From positions 43,862,802 through 43,926,801 of the forward strand of contig OX424561.1 in NCBI GenBank assembly GCA_949152475.1: DNA of 64,000 nucleotides. Direction: 5' to 3'. The notes beneath the pieces were generated by a model. That model ran no database searches and had not been told where the DNA came from. It saw only the letters and a program-made list of their open reading frames with translations. Of this stretch, positions 53,001 to 62,668 are shown in pieces (within the stretch, counting starts at the first letter, position 1; each line of letters starts with the position of its first letter). Source of the DNA: Terebella lapidaria (Eukaryota > Annelida > Polychaeta > Terebellida > Terebellidae). The translations under genes were made by a program, and so were the position numbers.

Positions 53001-54935
53001 GGCGCTCATCGTATTTTATAATGGGCATATCGTAAATTTTAAGTTAATTTATTCAGCGAGTGTTTGTGGCTAACAGTTAGTCTAGGGACATAGTACATTG
53101 TGACATAAAATGGGGCCGTTTCTGAGAGTTAATTTTTTAACCCCATGTTATAGCATTGGCGCTCATCGTATTTTATAATGGCATATCGTAAATTTTAAGT
53201 TAATTTATTCAGCGAGTGTTTGTGCCTAACAGTTAGTCTAGGGACATAGTACATTGTGACATAAAATGGGGCCGTTTCTGAGAGTTAATTTTTTAACCCC
53301 ATGTTATAGCATAGGCGCTCATCGTATTTTATAATGGGCATATCGTAAATTTTAAGTTAATTTATTCAGCGAGTGTTTGTGGCTAACAGTTAGTCTAGGG
53401 ACATAGTACATTGTGACATAAAATGGGGCCGTTTCTGAGAGTTAATTTTTTAACCCCATGTTATAGCATAGGCGCTCATCGTATTTTATAATGGGCATAT
53501 CGAAAATTTTAAGTTAATTTATTCAGCGAGTGTTTGTGGCTAACAGTTAGTCTAGGGACATAATACATTGTGATATAAAATGGGGCCGTTTCTGAGAGTT
53601 AATTTTTTAACCCCATGTTATAGCATAGGCGCTCATCGTATTTTATAATGGGCATATCGTAAATTTTAAGTTAATTTATTCAGCGAGTGTTTGTGGCTAA
53701 CAGTTAGTCTAGGGACATAGTACATTGTGACATAAAATGGGGCCGTTTCTGAGAGTTAATTTTTTAACCCCATGTTATAGCATTGGCGCTCATCGTATTT
53801 TATAATGGCATATCGTAAATTTTAAGTTAATTTATTCAGCGAGTGTTTGTGGCTAACAGTTAGTCTAGGGACATAGTACATTGTGACATAAAATGGGGCC
53901 GTTTCTGAGAGTTAATTTTTTAACCCTATGTTATAGCATAGGCGCTCATCGTATTTTATAATGGGCATATCGTAAATTTTAAGTTAATTTATTCAGCAAG
54001 TATTTGTGGCTAACAGTTAGTCTAGGGACATAGTACATTGTGACATAAAATGAGGCCGTTTCTGAGAGTTAATTTTTTAACCCCATGTTATAGCATAGGC
54101 GCTCATCGTATTTTATAATGGGCATATCGTAAATTTTAAGTTAATTTATTCAGCGAGTGTTTGTGGCTAACAGTTAGTCTAGGGACATAATACATTGTGA
54201 CATAAAATGGGGCCGTTTCTGAGAGTTAATTTTTTAACCCCATGTTATAGCATAGGCGCTCATCGTATTTTATAATGGGCATATCGTAAATTTCAAGTTA
54301 ATTTATTCAGCGAGTGTTTGTGGCTAACAGTTAGTCTAGGGACATAGTACATTGTGACATAAAATGGGGCCGTTTCTGAGAGTTAATTTTTTAACCCCAT
54401 GTTATGGCATAGGCGCTCATCGTATTTTATAATGGGCATATCGTAAATTTTAAGTTAATTTATTCAGCGAGTGTTTGTGGCTAACAGTTAGTCTAGGGAC
54501 ATAGTACATTGTGACATAAAATGGGGCCGTTTCTGAGAGTTAATTTTTTAACCCCATGTTATAGCATAGGCGCTCATCGTATTTTATAATGGGCATATCG
54601 TAAATTTTAAGTTAATTTATTCAGCGAGTGTTTGTGGCTAACAGTTAGTCTAGGGACATAGTACATTGTGACATAAAATGGGGCCGTTTCTGAGAGTTAA
54701 TTTTTTAACCCCATGTTATAGCAGAGGCGCTCATCGTATTTTATAATGGGCATATCGTAAATTTTAAGTTAATTTATTCAGCGAGTGTTTGTGGCTAACA
54801 GTTAGTCTAGGGACATAGTACATTGTGACATAAAATGTTACCGTTTCTGAAAGTTAATTTTTTAACCCCATGTTATAGCATAGGCGCTCATCGTATTTAA
54901 TAATGGGCATATCGTAAATTTTAAGTTAATTTATT
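26055..54935 (+). repeat. Satellite A right array, 157-bp unit, about 184 copies, plus orientation
   Basis: Unit counted directly: GGGGCC at 26183 and 26340 gives 157 bp. Order within a unit: GGGGCCGTTTCTGAGAGTTA, AACCCCATGTTATAGCATAG, GCGCTCATCGTATTTTATAA, TGGGCATATCGTAAATTTTA, AGTTAATTTATTCAGCGAGT, GTTTGTGGCTAACAGTTAGT, CTAGGGACATAGTACATTGT, then GACATAAAAT. Higher-order duplications are frequent, with offsets of about 627 bp (52.6 and 53.2 kb; 34.0 and 34.7 kb), about 1,256 bp (30.6 and 31.86 kb) and 4,227 bp. Broken units occur near 27530, 27731, 28430, 29041, 32337, 39572, 39869, 43800, 44096 and 47851. No credible reading frame lies in the array. Confidence 0.97.
35642..44095 (+). repeat. 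Tandem duplication of a 4,227-bp block of satellite A
   Basis: Two adjacent copies, 35642-39868 and 39869-44095. Shared rare variants line up at an offset of 4,227 bp: ACATCGAGACATA (35904 and 40131), TATATTATTATAGGC (about 35979 and 40206) and the junction GGGGCCGTTATAGCAT (39863 and 44090). Very few differences were noticed by eye (for example CGGCGAG near 39806 against CAGCGAG near 44033). The join falls at GTTATAGCAT. Confidence 0.9.
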
Positions 54936-55216
54936 TATACTTCTCAACAGACAAGGGGTGTCAGGTCAACTTGTGTGATTTGCCCCCACTCGATTTTCTT
55001 GATCCACGAACAGCATCTGTGCCGACATTTGAGCTAATTGCACTTTATTGAGCACAGACATTGCTAGCCCTATGATAGCTGCCGTCATACACCTTTGATG
55101 GATGATAAAAAAGTCATGTTTGTTATTTACCCTGTGCAATACTGTGCAAAATAATAAGTTGCAAATTGAAAGCACACTGTCACATGTACATGGGCTGTAA
55201 TGTTGTACTCTTGCAG
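54936..55216 (+). other. Right flank of the array with a possible broken exon (54951-55033)
   Basis: Fifteen bases after the last satellite unit an acceptor-like TTCTCAACAG precedes an open stretch reading KGCQVNLCDLPPLDFLDPRT and then ASVPTFE. It ends in phase 0, fitting the exon at 55217, if the donor was once at 55034 (now CTAATT rather than GT). The frame stops at 55052-55054 if read through. It would need a preceding exon ending in phase 1. Evidence is limited to frame, acceptor and phase. Confidence 0.3.
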
Positions 55217-55893
55217 GGTGATTATTCCACTACCGATGAAGCGGAGGGGATGGAAACCGAGGAATTGGAGTGTGATCCAACATGGCTGCCCTCCCAAAGT
55301 GATGAGGAATCTGATCCAGAGGAGGAGGATATGGACTGTGATGACACCGAAGATGGATCTTCACTGGCTTCTGATTTGTATGTGATGCTTCTACTTGTAC
55401 CATATGAAGATCAATAACAAACATCGCATAATTACTTTTGTCTAAATATGTCACAAATTTATCAAGTTGTCATATATTAAATTTTTGAAGGGGCAGCATG
55501 GCAGAGGACCCTCCAGCATTGCAGGAAAAGTTCATGGTTTATGCTTCCGCGCTGTATGAACTTTTCAAGACATGTGAAGCTTGTCATGAGAGCACGGTGC
55601 CCCGAATTGTGAAGTCCATTGGTACTTTCATCAGAGTCGAACAGGTAAATCGCAATAATTTGTTTACCGCTATGTATGAGATCTTACATTTAGTATTTAC
55701 ATTTAGTAGTATGAAACACAGTGTCTGTCGATGAGGAAATAGTATTGTGTAGGAATATTTCGGTAGAAAAGTTCACGAGTTCAACTTTGACTCAGAGATC
55801 TAATCAGGAAAGAGTACCATAACAATTCTGCTAATTGCCTTCGAGATATTCTTGAGGGGTGGGGGGATACTGGATGATTGGCATAATGATTTA

Positions 55894-56060
55894 CAGTGGA
55901 TTTTAGGGCCAAGGGACCCTAAATAGGTGGTCCTAAATGACAGGTGGTCTCTCATGACAGGTTCATTCACATGGTAAAAGGCCACTTGGGACCAAGTGGA
56001 GCGGTCTTGAAACACAGGGTGGTCTCTCAAACCAGGTGGTCTTTAACACAGGATCCACTG
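55894..56060. mobile_element. Tc1/mariner-type MITE in an intron
   Basis: Ends are inverted (CAGTGGAT at 55894 and ATCCACTG ending at 56060) and flanked by TA on both sides (55892-55893, 56061-56062), the usual Tc1/mariner target. The inside repeats an AGGTGGTCTCTCA-like motif four or five times. It sits in the intron between exons 55491-55644 and 56187-56375 and has no coding capacity. Confidence 0.7.
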
Positions 56061-56424
56061 TATATTGAGTGTGGGTTGCATGTATTCAAATGTTGCAACC
56101 ACATTTGAAAAGTATTTATTGTAGATGTATGCATGTAATACTAGTTTCGAACTGGAGAAAATTTGTTAATTTCTTTTCACTTTCAGACGTGTCGTGCATG
56201 TGGACATTTGAGAAGCTGGGACAGTCAACCTCTTCTGAAGAATCGACTTCCAGCTGGGAACTTGCAACTCGCAGGATCGATCCTCTTTGCTGGTGCAATG
56301 ATCCAACAGTCATTACGGCTTGTGAAGATCATGGGACTGAGGTGTTTCAATCAGGCAACATACTTCAAACATCAGGTTAGAATTTGATAACAATGATGTT
56401 TTTTCTGTTCAGTATTTATAACAT

Positions 56425-56620
56425 ATACTCCATCCATTTGTAATTCCCATCCAAGTCTCCATCCCATCGGGCCGTCTTGTCCCCATCCCATCCGGCCGTC
56501 CCATCCCCATCCCATTGACCTGTCCCGTCCCCATCCCATCGTCTCGTCTCGTTGCCATCCTATTGGCCTGTCCCGTCCCGTCCCCATCCCATCGGCCCAG
56601 CTCGTCCCCATCCCATCTTT
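56425..56620. repeat. GC-rich minisatellite in an intron
   Basis: Irregular units of about 25-30 bp built on CCCATCCCATCGGCC and GTCCCGTCCCC. It lies in the intron between exons ending 56375 and starting 56662. Minus-strand reading frames here (DGMGTGRDRP-like) are translations of the repeat. Confidence 0.8.
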
Positions 56621-59141
56621 TTTGGTTCATATGATTGCACAATTATTTTCTTTGTTTTCAGCGAAACTACCTGGTGCCCACCATTTCGAAAGCGTGGGAT
56701 GACAAGAGAGCTGCACTGATCCAGGAACTCAAGGAGAAAGGTCAGCCACTACAGTTCAGTGGTGATGGTCGCAGTGATCCCCCCAGGATTCTGTGCCAAG
56801 TTCGGGGCATACACTATCATCGAGTGCTCCATCAACAAGGTCCTGGACATAGAGTTGGTTCAGGTAATACAGATTGTCCAGCTTTCATTTTATTGTGGAA
56901 AATGGAAAACTGTCTCAGAGAATTAGAATTGTTTACCAAAAACTGCAATGTATGACACAATTTATTAACACATTTTAGGCGGATGTGACAAAATTTACAA
57001 TATGATTCCTTTACCAATCACATAAAAAGCATTTTGTTTTACTTTTATAAGAGCAACGAGGTTGGTAACTCAGCCAGATGCGAGTTGGAAGGCCTCAAGC
57101 GCTGTTTCCAACATGTAGAGGACAACGACCTGGTGGTTGGAGCTCTAGTCACGGATCGGCACAAGTCAATCGCCAAGTGGGTCAGGGAGACTCATCCGGA
57201 CACCGATCACAAGAACGACGTATGGCACACTGCCAATGGTATGTCAATTTAATGTTATTAATGGTATGGCAATAATTATGTTTTTGGTAAAAAATGCATC
57301 TTTACAGTTAGAGATGAATGTAATAGGCTTAGGCCATGTTACTGTATTCTTCCTGATACATGTACATATTTTGCACAATATGTTTTGTAAAATATGCTAA
57401 AGTGATATTTTATTGATGTAGAGCATGAACTGTGAAGACGGGCTTGATAAGAATGTGCACATTATTTCTATTCGCATATGTAAAGATAACGTCTAGTTTA
57501 TGAATTGCTCATGAAAAGTTTATTTTCATTGGATACAGGGCTTCGCAAGATATTGATGCCTTAGGTCGTAGTATTCCCTTGCTTGGAAATTGGAAGAAAA
57601 GCATCATCAACCACTTGTACTGGGTTGCTTCCTCCACCCCTGAGAGTGATGGGGCTGTCATGGAAGCCAAGTGGGTGTCTCTACTTGACCACATCGTTGA
57701 CCAGCATGACAAATGCTATCATGATGACCTGGAGGGAGAAGACTGCAACAAGGAATGGTTCTCAAACTGTAAGTATATCTGTCTCCTCTCCTTGTTGTAT
57801 CATGTTTCTGTTTCCAAGTTTCATAATTTCATTAGTAAGTGTACATACCGATAGGTTATTTGCAATTGTTCAATGTTGACATCTCTGTTTTTGCAGTTAT
57901 TTCCCTTGTAGTTAAGCATTCGTTGTACAGTTCCCTGTTGGAAGTTTTGCTATGGAGCCTAACATGAGGTAAGGTACTCTCTGAGTTTTGAAACGAGTGA
58001 ACTATTACATATATGCGATATGTAGTATTATAATGTGTACATGTGATTTATGAAATGGAGGGGTCAATGATTTATTATCACAAATATTAAACACGAACAC
58101 GCAGTTTGTAAGTCAGTTTGTGTAAGTGTGAACTTTTCTTGTATTCATTAGTGTCTCGAGATTACATGAAGGTGGAGGACAAGCTGCTTGACAAAAGATT
58201 GATCAAGGATGTCCAGAATCTGTCCACAAAGTTCCAAACCTCTCGCCTCTAGGCCTTCCACTCTTTGATCCTGAAGTTTGCCCCCAAGAGTGTTTGTTTC
58301 TCCTACTCAGGAATGAGAAGTCGGTAGGTGCCCATGTCCTATGGTAACCAACTGACACAACTAAATATTCTTATAAATTCGATTCAGGCAGTGGAATTGG
58401 TTGTGAAGTTGTTGGATTGGCTGATAAACTGGTTGTCAATCTGATATGGGTGTTGATTGATCATTAAATGTCAGGCATGGTACTACATTTCAAATAATGA
58501 GCCAATGGGCAATCGTGTCCTGTTTTCAATATAAACTATTTTGGTATTGTCTCCTCTTACAGCTTGATGCTAGCTGGTCTGCACTACAACGAAAATTCCA
58601 ACAGGCAGCAAGCTGTGAAGGCAGACGGTGAAAAGCGGTGGAACATCACATACCGCAAATACATGTCAGGGATGCCAAGTGTGAGAGCCGTGAAGCAGTA
58701 ACCAACTTACAGTATGCTACTTTTCATTCTTCCTTTCGATGGATAAATGTGTGATTCGCAGCTTAATGTGGCCATTGTCTATTCCCATTGATCTTATCTT
58801 ACTTTTCTTCGACTGTTCCTTATCCTGTCATTAATTGAATCGTTCATCAAAAATATATGTTTTGGTTATTTATATGCAAGTACTGTACATGTAGTCATTT
58901 AATGTAATTTAAATGTATATATCTACTGGAGTATATCGTGTTTGTGTCCGTAGACTACACGGGGAAGCTGTTGGAGCAGCTCCACTCTCTGTATGAGTCT
59001 GACCCACGGGACCTCAAGAGCCTGTCACAAGACCTGAAGGACAAGGAGCCTCCCACGCTGTCTTCTGTGTTCTTACACTTGGACAAACAGGAAGTGGTGT
59101 CGAACTACACGTCTCGCTTCAACACACTCACGTTACGTTAA

Positions 59142-60555
<1,414 letters not shown>

Positions 60556-60733
60556 AATGGTGGGTGCGTCTCACGCACATCTGATTGTTGATTAAATTAA
60601 TTCGCACGTTCATGCAGCTTGATTACTTTTTTTGATGAACATTTATGTTTCATCAAATTCATCCTTGAACCTTTTGATTGAAAAGATTACTTTGATTACA
60701 TTAATCAGAGTGCGTGAAACGCGCCCCATGATT
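60556..60733. mobile_element. MITE-like element with ~37-bp imperfect terminal inverted repeats
   Basis: The left end (AATGGTGGGTGCGTCTCACG, continuing CACATCTGATTG) matches the reverse complement of the right end (AATCATGGGGCGCGTTTCAC, continuing GCACTCTGATTA) with a few mismatches. The element is about 178 bp, AT-rich inside and non-coding. A target duplication is not clear, so the superfamily is not assigned. Confidence 0.65.
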
Positions 60734-61290
60734 CCTGAGGATATTAATTTCAATGTGCCTGATGTGAAATAATAAAAAATTAAAATATAATTTAGTTTTC
60801 AGTGTTCTCGTCATTTTTTCTTCATTACTGATACCCGAAACACATATTATCATATGCCAGAATGACAGTCGATGCGAATAGCGTAGTTAATGCTATTATA
60901 CAGTAATTTAAATTACTGTCAACAAACTTAGACCTGAAAATACACCATTTCTATGTATTTTGTTTTTCAATAGCTGTGCCTATTCTTCCAATAACACACT
61001 TCTGCCCGGCGGGCTGTAAATTCCACACTTGCCCGGGCAGCTCCCAGTTCAAGAAAACGTCATTTTTTCGAAGGGTAAACAAATGCACATGGTCGCTCTC
61101 CTGGCCCGATTCCGTTATGTTTGACGTTTTTGCCACCAATTTACGTTTTACGCTGATGCTCTTGGAACTCTGAAATGGCCTGTGAATCGGAGAAATGTGT
61201 AAATAAAAGCTGTATTTCTTGCTTATTTCTTTCTAATCGGATATGATTCGGTCATTTGAAACATACTAAAATGTCCCCGACATCCACTGG
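60734..61290. other. Intergenic DNA, nothing recognised
   Basis: An AT-rich stretch with AATAAAAAATT near 60770 could hold a poly(A) signal, but no gene is seen that would use it. Short overlapping frames around 60951-61173 on both strands lack family features. Confidence 0.45.
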
Positions 61291-61437
61291 CATATGATAA
61301 ACGGGTTATTGCACAATATGGGGTTTCATGCCCTCGGGCCAAGTCTTCAAGAAGCCCTCCGCTTCGCGTCGGGCTTCTCAAAGACTTGGCCCTCAGGCAT
61401 AAAACCCCATATTGTGCAGTAACCCTATAATCTTATG
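61291..61437. repeat. Foldback (hairpin) element, 147 bp
   Basis: The two halves are nearly perfect reverse complements. Left: GGGTTATTGCACAATATGGG, then a GCCCTCGGGCCAAGTCTT-type stretch, then GAAGCCC. Right: GGGCTTCTC, then AGACTTGGCCCTC, then CCCCATATTGTGCAGTAACC. A short GC-rich loop (TCCGCTTCGCGTC) lies at about 61358-61370. Weaker pairing extends to CATATGATAAAC and its partner. A foldback MITE is the best reading; a hairpin RNA is possible if transcribed. Confidence 0.8.
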
Positions 61438-61849
61438 GGTTTCTGCTGATAGTACAAAAAAAATAACAATTTTCACAAATACAACAATGATCTACCATCA
61501 AATGATACACGACACAAATATTCTGTTATACATATGAGGGTGGGAAATATGATGGAATGTTCTATTGGATGCAAATACCTCAATCACACTTAGTCTACCC
61601 GGTAGCCTACAATACCATGTACTGGCACCATATATTTGTAAATGTGGGAATGGTTGTACTGGAAATTTGTAAATCTATGAGGCAAACGAGTTGTTTGTCC
61701 CTCACTAGGCCAGTAAAAATTGTACCAGGGGTAAAATATGTACATGACAAATGGGGCGATTTTGCCCTAAGATCGCGGCAGGTGATTGTAAAACTACACG
61801 CCATTTGTGTGGCCTTTTCTGTCTTGGCCTTGTTTTGACACGCTCCGTT
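61438..61849. other. Unassigned DNA left of the second LTR element
   Basis: No repeat or gene recognised. The true left edge of the second LTR may lie somewhere in the last part of this stretch. Confidence 0.4.
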
Positions 61850-62490
61850 CGAGCGGGCGTTGCTACAGCGACGCATTGTAATTTACGTTATCCAGTAAAC
61901 TATAACAATGGTTTGATTACACCTCGCGTGCGTCCTTCAGTTGGTAGTGTATTATATATACACTGGAAGCTACTCGATCGAGGAGATTGTCCGAGAGAGA
62001 GTGAACAGGACGCACGTAAGGCTCGCCATGAGCTTTGCGTTCCCTGGTCGTGGGTAGAGGCCCCTTGGGGCCCTGGGGACAATTTCCATAGGGGGGGCCC
62101 GGACTGGGAGAGACGAGTTGCTGACTCGGGGGCGCAAGCCCTGTGGATCGCCAGTTCTCTCCCTTCCCGGGACGGTGTGACGTAGGCTCTGGCTAGTTCG
62201 TCGGACTGTACGGGGTTCCGTCCCCGAGGCAGACCGCGGCTCGCCAGGCCCCTCCAGCTAACACCGTGGTGATGAACTAGTTTCTGAACGGTGTCCGTAG
62301 GCCTGGGCGTGTCGGGTGGGCTGTTACCTGGTTACCGTAAATGCTAGAGTGGTTACCGTGTCCTCAGTGACCTCCGGTGAGTGGCGCCGCCGCAAGGATC
62401 CGGAATAGCGGATGCGCGTCCGCAAGGACTCGTGGTGAGAGGACTATCCTCGAGGATCCCGAAGAGCGGACGACAGTCAATAACTTTACA
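61850..62490 (+). repeat. 5' LTR of the second element (left edge uncertain)
   Basis: Ends in ACTTTACA one base before the primer-binding site. It contains the TATA box at 61953-61960 and a GC-rich leader. The start is not defined because no second copy is in the window. Confidence 0.5.
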
Positions 62491-62491
62491 T

Positions 62492-62509
62492 TGGTGCCGT
62501 GACCAGGAT
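62492..62509 (+). promoter_or_regulatory. Primer-binding site, tRNA-His (second element)
   Basis: TGGTGCCGTGACCAGGAT, identical over all 18 bases to the site at 2047-2064, complementary to the 3' end of invertebrate tRNA-His. Confidence 0.8.
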
Positions 62510-62590
62510 CAGTCCGACGGCGCTCATTGCAGCCTAAGGTCACAGTGTTGTAGCCTCCTTCGTCCCTGGGGGATCCCTCGCTCCTCTGGG

Positions 62591-62668
62591 ACTCAACAGA
62601 ATGAGTGATAAAGAGAACTCAACAGAATGAGTGATAAAGAGAACTCAACAGAATGAGTGATAAAGAGA
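62591..62668 (+). repeat. Three perfect 26-bp tandem copies over the gag start
   Basis: The unit starts ACTCAACAGAATGAGTGATA and ends AAGAGA, at 62591, 62617 and 62643. Each carries an ATG (62601, 62627, 62653). The first two open nine-codon frames whose TGA overlaps the next ATG as ATGA; the third ATG starts the long gag frame. Confidence 0.95.

Larger units (their letters stand above)
55217..59141 (+). pseudogene. Multi-exon transposase-derived gene, inactivated copy
   Basis: Exons by GT/AG borders and agreeing phases: 55217-55377, 55491-55644, 56187-56375, 56662-56863, 57052-57238, 57539-57768, 58152-58323, 58563-58711, 58954-59141; a degenerate exon may lie at 57899-57967. The protein starts with an acidic stretch (ESDPEEEDMDCDDTEDGS), then CRACGHLRSW, LPAGNLQLAGSILFAGAMIQ, RNYLVPTISKAW, SGDGRSD, VTDRHKSIAKWVRETHPDTD, HKNDVWHTAN, LGNWKKSIINHLYWVASSTP, FAPKSVCFSYSGMRSR, LMLAGLHYNENSNRQQAVKA and LLEQLHSLYESDP. 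This matches, from memory, a large uncharacterised family in invertebrates and fish; the spaced D residues and DVWH suggest a DDE/D2H transposase ancestor (Kolobok- or MULE-like, uncertain). Defects: an extra C in the run at 56779-56784, a one-base loss near 57548-57556, TAG at 58250-58252 and TAA at 58699-58701. A last small exon at 59263 is possible. It is either a decayed host gene or an old intron-bearing DNA transposon. Confidence 0.8.

Noticed and set aside
8455-54935. CRISPR array
   Set aside because: The 157-bp units follow each other with no unique spacers, and the setting is eukaryotic.
26055-54935. CENP-B box in satellite A
   Set aside because: No stretch of the 157-bp unit matches the TTCG...CGGG pattern in either orientation.
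8455-54935. Satellite complex as a simple insertion into the gypsy element
   Set aside because: The sequence after 54935 does not resume integrase and no flanking duplication is seen.
56372-56642. Minus-strand frames rich in DGMGTGRDRP
   Set aside because: They are translations of the GC-rich intronic minisatellite.
61557-61876. Overlapping 90-aa frames on both strands
   Set aside because: No domain, splice pattern or repeat supports either one.
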